Positions 8,267 through 16,796 of a DNA stretch of 64,000 bases are shown here, piece after piece. The translations under genes and the position numbers were made by a program. The stretch comes from Rhizobium sp. R711 (GTDB taxonomy: Bacteria; Pseudomonadota; Alphaproteobacteria; Rhizobiales; Rhizobiaceae). Location: the NCBI RefSeq assembly GCF_002211365.1, contig NZ_LOKZ01000001.1, forward strand, positions 806,001-870,000, in the 5' to 3' direction. The notes beneath the pieces were generated by a model, which was not told where the DNA came from, ran no database searches, and was given only the letters and a program-made list of their open reading frames with translations. The first letter of the stretch is position 1. Each line of letters opens with the position of its first letter.

Positions 8267-9043
8267 TCAGAGCTTCCAGCCGGAATGGAGGGCTGCGATA
8301 CCGCCGGTATAGTTGGTGAAGCTCACGCGCGAGAAGCCGGCTTTGCGGATCATCTCGGCGAAGTTCTCCTGGTTGGGGAACTTGCGGATCGATTCGACGA
8401 GATACTGATAGGGCTCGGCCTCGCCGGTGATCGCCTTGCCGAACTTCGGAATGGCGTTGAAGGACCAGCTTTCATAGAGACGATCGAGCAGCGGCATGTC
8501 CACTTCCGAAAATTCAAGCACGAGCAGCCGGCCGCCGCGCTTCAGCACGCGATAGGCTTCGCTCAGCGCTACGTCGATGCGCGGCACGTTGCGGATGCCG
8601 AAGGCAATCGTATAGGCGTCGAAGCTGTTCGGATCGAACGGCAGATCCTCGGCGTTCGCCTCGACGAAAGTCAGGTTGTCGGAGAGCTTTTTCTTGGCGG
8701 CGCGCTCGGCGCCGACCGCGAGCATCGAACCGTTGATGTCGAGCACCGTCGCATGCGCCTGCCGGTTGGAGGCCTCGATGATACGAAATGCGATGTCTCC
8801 AGTGCCGCCGGCAACGTCGAGAACCTTGTAGCCGGGCTCCTTGCGCGGGTTCAGCGCCGCAATCATCGCATCCTTCCAGACGCGGTGCATGCCGACAGAC
8901 ATGACGTCGTTCATGATGTCGTAGCGTTTGGCGACCTTGTGGAAGACCTCATTGACGAGACCCTGCTTTTCACCATCCGCCACTTCGCGGAAGCCGTAGG
9001 ATGTTTCCATGCCGCCTTCGGCGGAGGTACGGCTTTCTGACAT
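8267..9043 (-). CDS. ubiE: Demethylmenaquinone/ubiquinone C-methyltransferase UbiE
   Basis: 258 aa SAM-dependent methyltransferase that adds the ring C-methyl group in ubiquinone synthesis. Family signatures: [19 protein letters not shown] followed by [13 protein letters not shown] near the N-terminus, the SAM loop [14 protein letters not shown] (about 72-85), [11 protein letters not shown] (motif of post-strand 4) and [17 protein letters not shown] set the start at the ATG at 9043 ([11 protein letters not shown]), which matches rhizobial UbiE; a longer frame to 9082 exists but has no family support. It is divergent from fpg and heads the ubiE-ubiB pair. Confidence 0.95.
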   Translation of the reverse strand: MSESRTSAEGGMETSYGFREVADGEKQGLVNEVFHKVAKRYDIMNDVMSVGMHRVWKDAMIAALNPRKEPGYKVLDVAGGTGDIAFRIIEASNRQAHATVLDINGSMLAVGAERAAKKKLSDNLTFVEANAEDLPFDPNSFDAYTIAFGIRNVPRIDVALSEAYRVLKRGGRLLVLEFSEVDMPLLDRLYESWSFNAIPKFGKAITGEAEPYQYLVESIRKFPNQENFAEMIRKAGFSRVSFTNYTGGIAALHSGWKL

Positions 9044-9194
9044 CGAAATACTCCATCTATCTGAAATCGGCGCGGCGACCATAGCGAACGGACGCGCGCG
9101 GCGCTATCTGTGGGCCACGGTCAAAGCCGCGGCACCTTGGCGCTATAGCGCACAACGCCTCTGGTTGAAACATGTTAGATATAGATGGGTTAAG

Positions 9195-10085
9195 ATGCCG
9201 GAATTGCCAGAAGTCGAAACCGTCCGACGCGGGCTTGCCCCTGCTATGGAAGGCGCGCGGATCGCCCGCCTGGAGTTGCGCCGCAAGGACCTGCGGTTTC
9301 CTTTTCCGGATGGTTTGGAGGCGCGCGCGACCGGCCGCAATATCGTTGCGCTGGGCCGTCGCGCCAAGTATCTGCTGATCGACCTCGACGATGGCACGAC
9401 GATCATCGCCCATCTTGGCATGTCCGGTTCCTTCCGCATCGAGGCGGGGCCTCTTTCCGATGCGCCGGGCGAATTTCATCATCCGCGCTCGAAGGACGAA
9501 AAGCACGATCACGCGATCTTCCATCTGGAAGGCCCGAACGGGGCCAGCCGCGTCATCTATAATGACCCGCGCCGCTTCGGCTTCATGGATATGGCGCAGC
9601 GCTCCGAGCTTGGTCTCAATCCCTTCCTCTTCGGTCTCGGCCCGGAACCGACGGGCAACGAACTCAGTGCCGCCTATCTGGCGGAACGCTTCAAGAACAA
9701 GGCTCAGCCGCTGAAAAGCGCGCTGCTCGATCAGAAGAATATTGCCGGGCTCGGCAACATCTATGTCTGCGAGGCGTTGTGGCGCGCGCACCTGCGCCCG
9801 ACGCGGGCTGCGGCGACTGTCGTCACCAAGACCGGCAAGCCAACCAAGCAGATGGATCTCCTCGTCTCCTCGATCCGCGATGTCATCGCCGATGCCATCA
9901 AGGCCGGCGGGTCGTCGCTGCGCGATCATATCCAGACCGACGGCTCGCTTGGTTATTTCCAGCACTCCTTCTCGGTCTATGATCGCGAAAGTCTACCTTG
10001 CCGCACGCCCGGCTGCAGCGGTACGGTCGCACGCATCGTCCAGGCAGGGCGTTCGACCTTCTATTGCCCTGCTTGCCAAAAATAA
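9195..10085 (+). CDS. mutM: Formamidopyrimidine-DNA glycosylase (Fpg/MutM)
   Basis: 296 aa bifunctional glycosylase/AP lyase that removes 8-oxoguanine and FaPy lesions. After Met removal the N-terminus is [13 protein letters not shown]: the catalytic Pro and Glu. The helix-two-turn-helix is [19 protein letters not shown] (about 175-193), and a C4 zinc finger closes the protein (CRTPGCSG then FYCPACQK). The start at 9195 is fixed by the catalytic proline; the frame runs further upstream without meaning. It is followed after 14 nt by an enoyl-CoA hydratase, with which it is probably co-transcribed. It is divergent from ubiE across 151 bp. Confidence 0.97.
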   Translation: MPELPEVETVRRGLAPAMEGARIARLELRRKDLRFPFPDGLEARATGRNIVALGRRAKYLLIDLDDGTTIIAHLGMSGSFRIEAGPLSDAPGEFHHPRSKDEKHDHAIFHLEGPNGASRVIYNDPRRFGFMDMAQRSELGLNPFLFGLGPEPTGNELSAAYLAERFKNKAQPLKSALLDQKNIAGLGNIYVCEALWRAHLRPTRAAATVVTKTGKPTKQMDLLVSSIRDVIADAIKAGGSSLRDHIQTDGSLGYFQHSFSVYDRESLPCRTPGCSGTVARIVQAGRSTFYCPACQK

Positions 10086-10099
10086 CGGGAGGATTGTCC

Positions 10100-10873
10100 A
10101 TGGCCTATGAAACGCTGATCGTCGAAACCCGCGGCGCGGTCGGGTTGATCACCTTGAACCGCCCGCAGGCGCTGAACGCGCTGAATTCGACGGTGCTGAA
10201 GGAGCTTCTGCAGGCCTACGAAGCCTTTCAGGCCGACGATGCCGTCGGCGCCATGGTGCTGACGGGTTCCGACCGCGCATTCGCCGCCGGCGCCGACATC
10301 AAGGAAATGCAGCCGCTCAGCTATGTCGATGTCTATAGCCGCGACCTGATGAGCGGCTGGGACGACGTTGCAAAGGTGCGCAAGCCCGTGATCGCGGCCG
10401 TCAGCGGTTTTGCGCTTGGCGGCGGCTGCGAGCTTGCGATGATGTGCGATATCATCATTGCCTCGGAAACCGCCAAGTTCGGCCAGCCCGAAATCACGCT
10501 CGGCGTCATCCCCGGCATGGGCGGCTCTCAGAGGCTGACGCGTGCCGTCGGCAGATATAAGGCCATGGATCTGATCCTGACAGGCCGCATGATGGACGCT
10601 GCCGAAGCCGAGCGCGCAGGACTCGTTTCGCGTGTGGTGGCGCCCGAGCGGCTGTTGGACGAGGCGCTGGAGGCGGCTGCCAAGATTGCCTCGCTGTCGC
10701 GTCCGTCCGTGCTGATGGCGAAGGAGGCGGTAAACCGCGCGCTGGAGACGACATTGGACGAAGGTCTGCGCTTCGAACGCCGCCTTTTCCATAGCCTGTT
10801 TTCGACCGAAGATCAGAAAGAGGGGATGACCGCCTTCATCGAAAAGCGCAAGCCTGCCTTCAAGAACCGCTGA
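10100..10873 (+). CDS. Enoyl-CoA hydratase
   Basis: 257 aa crotonase-fold enzyme that hydrates trans-2-enoyl-CoA to 3-hydroxyacyl-CoA in fatty-acid beta-oxidation. The oxyanion-hole segments [10 protein letters not shown] and [18 protein letters not shown] are intact, and both catalytic Glu residues are present (GGGCELAM and GQPEITLG). Length and motifs match the mitochondrial ECHS1/FadB1-type single-domain hydratases. The ATG at 10100 follows GGGAGGA at a normal distance. It sits between fpg and rpsT, a conserved rhizobial arrangement with no evident pathway link. Confidence 0.93.
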   Translation: MAYETLIVETRGAVGLITLNRPQALNALNSTVLKELLQAYEAFQADDAVGAMVLTGSDRAFAAGADIKEMQPLSYVDVYSRDLMSGWDDVAKVRKPVIAAVSGFALGGGCELAMMCDIIIASETAKFGQPEITLGVIPGMGGSQRLTRAVGRYKAMDLILTGRMMDAAEAERAGLVSRVVAPERLLDEALEAAAKIASLSRPSVLMAKEAVNRALETTLDEGLRFERRLFHSLFSTEDQKEGMTAFIEKRKPAFKNR

Positions 10874-10910
10874 GCCTTGGAGAAAGGCGGCGTTTCCTCG
10901 AAAATGCGCG

Positions 10911-10939
10911 TTGACGTGGGTCGGCTTTAGGGTTATATG
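10911..10939 (+). promoter_or_regulatory. Sigma-70-type promoter of rpsT
   Basis: TTGACG at 10911-10916 is followed, after 16-17 bp, by TTATATG at 10933-10939. This is close to the rhizobial housekeeping promoter consensus. It lies 119 bp before the rpsT start codon, leaving a leader of about 110 nt. Confidence 0.65.
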
Positions 10940-11057
10940 CCCGCCCACGGTTCGGGAAGCCACTCCGGTTTTCCGATTATGCTCCCGCATTGCTGTATGA
11001 AGGGGCCGCAAGGCCCGCGGTGATGACGGAGTTTGTTCGAATTTTAGAGAGGCATCC

Positions 11058-11336
11058 ATGGCCAATACAACTTCGGCGAAAAAAGCGACCCGCAAGATCG
11101 CCCGCCGTACCGACGTCAATAAGGCTCGTCGCTCGCGCGTTCGTACTTTCGTTCGCAAGGTCGAAGAGGCACTCGCATCTGGTGATGCTGCCAAGGCAAA
11201 GGAAGCTTTCCTCGCCGCGCAGCCGGAACTGGCTCGCGCCGCAAGCAAGGGCGTGCTGCACTCCAACACGGCTTCCCGCAAGGTTTCGCGCCTGGCAGCT
11301 CGTGTGAAGGCTCTGTCGGTTTCTGTGACGGCATAA
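11058..11336 (+). CDS. rpsT: 30S ribosomal protein S20
   Basis: 92 aa, slightly longer than the usual 87-90. S20 binds 16S rRNA early in 30S assembly. It shows the typical start [18 protein letters not shown], basic helices ([16 protein letters not shown]) and the [19 protein letters not shown]-terminal motif. It has its own promoter and a strong terminator after the stop, so it is a single-gene unit upstream of dnaA. Confidence 0.98.
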   Translation: MANTTSAKKATRKIARRTDVNKARRSRVRTFVRKVEEALASGDAAKAKEAFLAAQPELARAASKGVLHSNTASRKVSRLAARVKALSVSVTA

Positions 11337-11366
11337 TCTTTCGTTAATAAGCCTATCATTATGATT

Positions 11367-11392
11367 AGCCCGGCAACTTTGTCGGGCTTTTT
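11367..11392 (+). terminator. Rho-independent terminator of rpsT
   Basis: The stem AGCCCG (11367-11372) pairs with CGGGCT (11383-11388) around the loop GCAACTTTGT and is followed directly by a T run. It lies 30 nt after the rpsT stop. Confidence 0.85.
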
Positions 11393-11393
11393 C

Positions 11394-11707
11394 GATTCTG
11401 CCGACTGGCTTCCGTATGGTTAATTCGGCGACGATTTCATGTCGAGCGTATGACACGAAAAAAGCAATAAAAACAAGTACTTGCTGTAGGATACTTCAGG
11501 TACGCCCGACTCGGGGCCTACAATCTGGGGTCTGGGCGGAGTCAAGAAGCTTTTTTATTTTTTTCTTTTTATGCGTGTCAAAAATGCCGCCGAGGGGAAT
11601 CTCCTTGATTCAAAAGCGATTCTTTTTTGACACGGATGTGACGCTCAAAAACTGCCCCCGGAGTCAACGGGCCGCTCTTAATTTTGCGTAAAATTCATCG
11701 TTGATTC
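11394..11707. promoter_or_regulatory. Cluster of eight GANTC (CcrM methylation) sites upstream of dnaA
   Basis: GANTC occurs at 11394, 11508, 11539, 11597, 11607, 11618, 11661 and 11703: eight sites in 314 bp, where about one would be expected by chance in random sequence. A half-matching CtrA-like element TTAA-N7-TAAA is at 11678-11692. No TTATCCACA-type DnaA box was found here. The stretch is AT-richer than its surroundings and has no convincing reading frame. It is probably part of a cell-cycle-controlled dnaA promoter region, as known for other alphaproteobacteria. Confidence 0.55.
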
Positions 11708-11736
11708 CCGCATTCGATCCTGCCTAAATGCCGATC

Positions 11737-11843
11737 AACAAGGGGTCCAGACATCACCTGTGAAGGCTTGGTCTGAAACTGCCACGTCGGCGGGGCGATG
11801 AACCTGTGCCACTTGTTACGGAGAGTTTAAGTCTCCGGTTTTT
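11737..11843 (+). ncRNA. Candidate small RNA or dnaA leader attenuator
   Basis: A terminator-like hairpin CGGAGA (11819-11824) / TCTCCG (11832-11837) followed by GTTTTT lies 330 bp before dnaA, with no gene ending there. Upstream, AACAAG (11737-11742) can pair with CTTGTT (11812-11817), enclosing a CAGAC/GTCTG hairpin (11748-11775). A possible promoter TTGATT-18 bp-TAAATG (11701-11730) overlaps a GATTC site. This fits a transcript of about 105 nt, or a dnaA leader that can terminate early. The promoter is weak, so this is a hypothesis. From 11844 to 12171 I see no further feature beyond the dnaA ribosome site. Confidence 0.3.
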
Positions 11844-12171
11844 CACGCACTTGAGCATTTTTGACTGCGACGTGGCTGTCGCGGAACGGTGATGTTTTGT
11901 GTGTTGGTTGCACGCCTTGCGTGAAACCGGAATGGGGAAGAGAAGTCGTGGCAGGACGATTGGACGCCGGTGTTACGAGGAACGGCATCCAGTCCGAGGG
12001 AATGCAGCCGAACCGCATGATGCGGGCTCGCGCTTTCCCGGGAGCATCCTGTGAGTGGGGCAGTATTTGAGTGAACCGGCAGGCGAGTGGCTCATGAGGG
12101 TGCTACTTTCTAGCCATAGCGGGGAAATAATCGGGCGACGAAACAAAGTCGGCCGACGAATGGAAGGCGGC

Positions 12172-13722
12172 ATGATGCAGATGAATACAATGACGGCGGA
12201 TGTCCTGGAGAGTGGGGACAATGAACCGCAGGCGTTTGGCTCTATGTGCGCCGAAGCGGCAGGGGAAAAGGGAGACATGAAGCATGGTGTACTTTTCGAG
12301 CGTGTCAGCGCCCGCCTGAAGGCGCAAGTCGGTCCGGATGTCTATGCAAGCTGGTTCGCGCGGCTGAAATTGCATTCGGTTTCAAAGAGCGTCGTGCGCC
12401 TGACGGTGCCGACGACTTTCCTGAAGTCCTGGATCAACAACCGGTATCTTGAGCTGATTACCAACCTGTTCCAGGCAGAAGACTCCGAAATCCTGAAAGT
12501 CGAAATTCTTGTTCGCACGGCAACGCGTGGCGTTGGCAAACCCGCTGAAGAGCCGGTTTCTCCAGAGCCTGTCGCCGCTGCGCAGACGCGCCGCCCGGTG
12601 GCGCAGCATGCCGGCCAGATTGTACAGCAGGCGGTTTCGTCTGCAGCCGCAGCCCGTCCGGCCACTTCCGGCCAGCCGCTCTTTGGCTCGCCGTTGGACT
12701 CTCGCTTCACCTTCGACACCTTCGTCGAGGGCAGCTCCAACCGTGTGGCTCTTGCCGCCGCCAAGACGATTGCGGAAGCTGGACAGGGCGCTGTCCGCTT
12801 CAATCCGCTCTTCGTCCATTCCAGCGTCGGTCTCGGCAAGTCGCATCTCCTGCAGGCGATCGCCAATGCCGCGGTTCAGAACCCGCGCGCACTGCGCGTC
12901 GTCTATCTGACGGCAGAGTATTTCATGTGGCGTTTCGCAACCGCGATCCGCGACAATGATGCTTTGACGCTCAAGGACTCGCTGCGCAACATCGACCTCC
13001 TGATCATCGATGACATGCAGTTCCTGCAGGGCAAGATGATCCAGCATGAGTTCTGCCACCTGCTGAACATGCTGCTCGACAGCGCCAAGCAGGTCGTCGT
13101 CGCTGCCGATCGGGCTCCCTGGGAGCTGGAATCGCTCGATCCACGCGTCCGCTCGCGTTTGCAGGGCGGTGTGGCCATCGAGCTCGACGCCCCGGACTAC
13201 GAGATGCGTCTCGAAATCCTGAAGCGTCGCCTCGCTGCTGCTCGTGTCGAGGATCCGTCTCTGGAAATCCCGGCCGATCTGCTGAACCACGTTGCCCGCA
13301 ACATCACGGCAAGCGGCCGTGAGCTGGAAGGCGCCTTCAACCAGCTGCTCTTCCGCCGCTCCTTCGAACCGAACCTGACGGTCGAGCGCGTCGATGAGCT
13401 TCTTGCTCATCTCGTTGGTTCGGGCGAGCCACGCCGTGTCCGCATCGAGGACATCCAGCGCATCGTCGCACGGCACTATAACGTGTCGCGTCAGGAGTTG
13501 GTCTCGAACCGCCGCACCCGCGTCATCGTCAAGCCGCGCCAGATCGCCATGTATCTGTCGAAGACGCTGACGCCGCGGTCCTTCCCGGAGATCGGCCGTC
13601 GCTTCGGCGGTCGCGATCATACGACCGTGCTGCATGCCGTTCGCAAGATCGAGGAGTTGATTGCCGGCGACACGAAGCTCTCGCATGAGATCGAGTTGCT
13701 GAAGCGCCTGATCAACGAATAG
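12172..13722 (+). CDS. dnaA: Chromosomal replication initiator DnaA
   Basis: AAA+ ATPase that opens the chromosomal origin. Domain I starts at [17 protein letters not shown]; a Pro/Ala-rich linker follows; domain III has Walker [15 protein letters not shown] and Walker [14 protein letters not shown]; domain IV ends with the DNA-binding signature [19 protein letters not shown]. The frame is open from 12055, but AAGG at 12164-12167 supports the paired ATGs at 12172 and 12175; I use 12172 (516 aa). The N-terminal 40 residues before domain I are variable in rhizobia. The gene is a single unit with its own terminator. The rhizobial origin is usually not beside dnaA, and none is seen here. Confidence 0.96.
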   Translation: MMQMNTMTADVLESGDNEPQAFGSMCAEAAGEKGDMKHGVLFERVSARLKAQVGPDVYASWFARLKLHSVSKSVVRLTVPTTFLKSWINNRYLELITNLFQAEDSEILKVEILVRTATRGVGKPAEEPVSPEPVAAAQTRRPVAQHAGQIVQQAVSSAAAARPATSGQPLFGSPLDSRFTFDTFVEGSSNRVALAAAKTIAEAGQGAVRFNPLFVHSSVGLGKSHLLQAIANAAVQNPRALRVVYLTAEYFMWRFATAIRDNDALTLKDSLRNIDLLIIDDMQFLQGKMIQHEFCHLLNMLLDSAKQVVVAADRAPWELESLDPRVRSRLQGGVAIELDAPDYEMRLEILKRRLAAARVEDPSLEIPADLLNHVARNITASGRELEGAFNQLLFRRSFEPNLTVERVDELLAHLVGSGEPRRVRIEDIQRIVARHYNVSRQELVSNRRTRVIVKPRQIAMYLSKTLTPRSFPEIGRRFGGRDHTTVLHAVRKIEELIAGDTKLSHEIELLKRLINE

Positions 13723-13746
13723 TCGGGAAACCTTCTGTGCAAGTTG

Positions 13747-13777
13747 ACGGCCGGGCATCGCTCCGGCCGTTTTCTTT
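13747..13777 (+). terminator. Rho-independent terminator of dnaA
   Basis: Perfect 8-bp stem ACGGCCGG (13747-13754) / CCGGCCGT (13763-13770) with loop GCATCGCT, followed by TTTCTTTT. It lies 24 nt after the dnaA stop. Confidence 0.9.
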
Positions 13778-13842
13778 TGCGCACAATCTTCTGTAGGCTG
13801 GCTTGGAGGAGCATGGGCTGGCGGTACAGGGGAGGGAGCCGG

Positions 13843-14922
13843 ATGAGTTTCGACAGGATCGCTGTTCTCGGGCTGGGCAAGGTCGGGCGATTGGCCGCAA
13901 CGCTCTTGCACGAGGGAGGCTTCGACGTTCTCGGCGTCGATGTTCAGGCGCCGACGGAGGGCCTGCCGTTCAAATGCAGGAGTGAAGACATCTCCGATCC
14001 TGCTGTCATCGGCGAACTGCTATCGAGCGTCGAGGCGGTGCTTTCCTGCCTACCCTATCACCTCAACATCGGCCTGGCGCGGGCTGCCCATCTTGCGGGC
14101 ATTCACTATTTCGACCTGACCGAGGACGTGCCGACCACAAATTTCATTATCGAACTATCCAAGACCGCGCGCGGGCTGATGGCACCGCAATGTGGCCTCG
14201 CCCCTGGCTTCGTCGGCATTGTCGGGGCGAGCCTTGCGGATGGATTCGACAAATGCCGGTCCATTCGCATGCGGGTTGGCGCCCTGCCGCAGCATCCGAC
14301 CGGTCTCCTCGGCTACGCCTTCAACTGGTCGCCAGAGGGCGTGGTCAACGAGTATCTGAACGACTGCGAAGTGATCGAGGGGGGCATTCGCAAGCTCGTC
14401 TCGCCGATGGAGTGGCACGAGACGATCTATGTCGAAGGCGTCAAGCTCGAAGCCTTCACAACGTCAGGCGGCCTCGGAACCATGTGCGACACCATGCTCG
14501 GCAAGGTCGAGAATCTTGACTACAAGACGATGCGCTATCCCGGGCACATGGATCTGATGAACTTCTTCTTCCATGAACTCCTGATGCGCGACAGGCGCAA
14601 GCTCGCCGGCGAAATCCTCACCAACGCCAAGCCGCCGGTCGAAGACGATGTCGTCTATGTCCATGTGGCGGCGGAGGGCACGGAGAACGGCAACCTGCGC
14701 CGCAAGGAATTTGTCCGCGCCTACTATCCGATCGAGATCGCTGGCGCTCGCCGCACCGCGATCGCCTGGACGACGTCGGCGTCGGTGGTTGCCGTGATCG
14801 AGATGGTGCGCGACGATCTGCTGCCGTCCACCGGTTTCTTGCATCAGCAATACATTCCGCTGGAGATGTTCCTGAACACGCCGACCGGCAGCCTTTTCAA
14901 GACCGGCGCGCCAGGTCGCTAA
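13843..14922 (+). CDS. Saccharopine dehydrogenase-like NAD(P)-binding oxidoreductase
   Basis: 359 aa. The N-terminal Rossmann motif is IAVLGLGKVGRLAATLL (about 6-22), followed by the saccharopine-dehydrogenase C-terminal fold (CGLAPGFVGIVGASLADG, then YTS-type GGLGTMC). The likely reaction is oxidative deamination or reduction at the epsilon-amino side of lysine-pathway intermediates (lysine 6-dehydrogenase or saccharopine reductase class); the substrate is not fixed by sequence. GGAGGG seven bases before the ATG at 13843 selects this start over in-frame ATGs upstream. The 3' end overlaps the convergent binding-protein gene by 4 nt. It stands alone on the plus strand. Confidence 0.82.
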   Translation: MSFDRIAVLGLGKVGRLAATLLHEGGFDVLGVDVQAPTEGLPFKCRSEDISDPAVIGELLSSVEAVLSCLPYHLNIGLARAAHLAGIHYFDLTEDVPTTNFIIELSKTARGLMAPQCGLAPGFVGIVGASLADGFDKCRSIRMRVGALPQHPTGLLGYAFNWSPEGVVNEYLNDCEVIEGGIRKLVSPMEWHETIYVEGVKLEAFTTSGGLGTMCDTMLGKVENLDYKTMRYPGHMDLMNFFFHELLMRDRRKLAGEILTNAKPPVEDDVVYVHVAAEGTENGNLRRKEFVRAYYPIEIAGARRTAIAWTTSASVVAVIEMVRDDLLPSTGFLHQQYIPLEMFLNTPTGSLFKTGAPGR

Positions 14923-16046
14923 CGTCTCAGGCTCGTCCAGTATGTCCCCTCGAAGGGCACAGCGGCGAAGCGCTCGTTGATCTCTGCGAGACTGCCCAGG
15001 GGATCGACATCGCCGAACAGGTCGGGCCTCACCCAGGATGCGATGGCCTCGGCGGCCAGTACGTTCAGCGGCACGGCGTTGAAGAAGTTCCACATGCCGT
15101 GCACGTTCCCCTCGCGCACTGCCTTCAGCGGGGCAAGGGCGGGCGCCTTGACGGTTTCCTGCAGCGACCGACGGGCTTCTGCAGGATCGACGCCGGGGCC
15201 GATCGAGAAGACGGTGTAGGTGCCGCCCGGCGAGCCTGTGGCGATATAGATGTCCGGCTCCGCCGCGATGATATACTCCGCCGTCACCGGTCCGCCCTGC
15301 GGCGGCAGGTTCTTGTCGGCGATGTTGCGTCCGCCGGCAAGCGTGATCAATTCGCCGAGGCCGGTTCGGCCGTATGCCCAGCTGCCCCGGGTTGCGCTAG
15401 GGAAGGCATCCATCAGCACCAGCGGCCCATCCTCGCCTTTCCCCGTCGCTCCCGCTCTGATGCGCTGCACCCGCTTTTCGAAAAACTGCGCATAGTTCTC
15501 AGCCTGCTGATCACACTCCAGGATGCGACCAAGGAGACGGATGTCCCGCGGGGTGTTCTTCAGTGGATCGACATTGAAATCGACGACGATGACAGGCACG
15601 CCAGTCAATTGGTGATAGTCGATAGCACGTTTCCCTTGCTCACCTTCTGCCTGCCACATGCCCATGACCGCCAGATCGGCCTCCAACGAGAGGGCGGCTT
15701 CGAAGTTCATGCCATCCGCCAGGCCGTTGCTGACGAGCGGGACGTCGGCGAGGGCCGGGAACTTGCCGCGGAAGGCATCGTAGATGAATGGGTTATCCGT
15801 CTTCATGTCAGTCGCCCAGCCGGCCAGCAGGCTGACCGGATCCGGATGGATCAGCGACAATGCGACAAGATTGAAGCCTGTGCCGAGGATGATCGACTTC
15901 GGCTTCCTCGATATTGTCACGGTCCGCCCGACGGCATCGGTTACAGTCAACGGCCATTGCGTATCGGCCTTCAGCTGAGCCGGCGCGCAAAGCATGGCAG
16001 ACGCCGCGCCGAGAAAGCCGCGTCTTGTAATCGTGGAGGGGATCAT
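14919..16046 (-). CDS. Tat-exported iron-siderophore ABC transporter substrate-binding protein
   Basis: 375 aa periplasmic binding protein of the FecB/FhuD (class III) type. The N-terminus MIPSTITRRGFLGAASAM carries a twin-arginine signal (RRGFLG) with cleavage expected near QLKA/DTQW. The mature part starts with the typical WPLTVTDAVGRTVTI strand and shows GRTGLGELITLAGG and the TAEYIIAAEPDIYIATG motif. It should deliver a ferric siderophore to an inner-membrane permease. It is the third gene of the receptor-fhuF-binding protein operon; the ATG at 16046 overlaps the fhuF stop by 4 nt. No permease or ATPase follows in the window. Confidence 0.88.
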   Translation of the reverse strand: MIPSTITRRGFLGAASAMLCAPAQLKADTQWPLTVTDAVGRTVTISRKPKSIILGTGFNLVALSLIHPDPVSLLAGWATDMKTDNPFIYDAFRGKFPALADVPLVSNGLADGMNFEAALSLEADLAVMGMWQAEGEQGKRAIDYHQLTGVPVIVVDFNVDPLKNTPRDIRLLGRILECDQQAENYAQFFEKRVQRIRAGATGKGEDGPLVLMDAFPSATRGSWAYGRTGLGELITLAGGRNIADKNLPPQGGPVTAEYIIAAEPDIYIATGSPGGTYTVFSIGPGVDPAEARRSLQETVKAPALAPLKAVREGNVHGMWNFFNAVPLNVLAAEAIASWVRPDLFGDVDPLGSLAEINERFAAVPFEGTYWTSLRR

Positions 16047-16792
16047 TGCACGTTCCTCTGACTGGGAAGAGCGCAAAGCTTGCCGCAGCTCTGGACGCCG
16101 GGCAGCATGTAGCGCAGGCAGCATATCTTCCGACGGGCGACACGCTCTCCGTCTTCCTCGACATACCGGAGGCTGCCGCAAAGAGGATTGACGCCACCAT
16201 CGGGCAGGCAGCCGCGCACAAAGATCGTGAGATCCGGGCTTTCAGGCGGCCGTGTCAACCGCAGCACGTAGTCGAGATACACAGCGGCATTGTTCCAGCA
16301 CAGCTTGGCCGAAATGCCGGAGGCGGCAAGCTTCCTGACGGCCTCCGGGATATGTTCCTCGAGCAACGGCCCAATGGCTTCGAAGCCGTCCTCCTCGTGA
16401 CCTCCGGCATTCCGGCCCCGATGCGGCACGCCGAACGCCCGTGGCAGGCCATCGTCCTGCAATGCGATTGTCATCCCGTCGAAGGCGACGGGAAGCTCCT
16501 GAGCGGCAAGGCGGCGAGCCAGCACATAGGGAATGGAGAGGGCGGAGAAGTAGTACAACGACCACATCGAGACGACGGCGCGCCGGTCACTGTCGCCGCA
16601 GGCCTCTGCATAACGGTCAATCGCCTGCTCGAACCCACCATCGCCGAAGAAGAGCGGCAGCGGTATCCCGTCGGGCAAGTCGGCGGAAAGAGCCATCTTC
16701 TCGCTGCACCATGCATGCTCGCCAGCAAAGGCCGGCGAGAGGACGGAGGCGCTGTGGCCCGGATCAGCGATATGGTGCCGCGCGCTCGCCAT
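16043..16792 (-). CDS. fhuF: FhuF-type siderophore-iron reductase
   Basis: 249 aa. FhuF proteins reduce ferric iron held by hydroxamate siderophores in the cytosol with a C-terminal [2Fe-2S] cluster. The cluster motif is visible at the C-terminus as CCLRYMLPGVQSCGKLC (C-C-x10-C-x2-C, about 225-241). A central segment RAVVSMWSLYYFSALSIP fits the family. It starts 4 nt after the TonB receptor stop and overlaps the binding-protein gene, so the three are co-translated. The association supports a hydroxamate (ferrichrome or ferrioxamine-like) substrate for the operon, by inference. Confidence 0.85.
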   Translation of the reverse strand: MASARHHIADPGHSASVLSPAFAGEHAWCSEKMALSADLPDGIPLPLFFGDGGFEQAIDRYAEACGDSDRRAVVSMWSLYYFSALSIPYVLARRLAAQELPVAFDGMTIALQDDGLPRAFGVPHRGRNAGGHEEDGFEAIGPLLEEHIPEAVRKLAASGISAKLCWNNAAVYLDYVLRLTRPPESPDLTIFVRGCLPDGGVNPLCGSLRYVEEDGERVARRKICCLRYMLPGVQSCGKLCALPSQRNVQ

Positions 16793-16796
16793 CAGC

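Noticed and set aside
11416..11691. Small gene in the dnaA upstream region
   Set aside because: The 91-codon frame has low-complexity Phe/Lys runs, no ribosome site and overlaps the GANTC cluster and T-rich tracts.
11400..12171. Chromosomal origin of replication next to dnaA
   Set aside because: No TTATCCACA-like DnaA boxes and no AT-rich 13-mers were found. In rhizobia the origin is usually near hemE, not dnaA.
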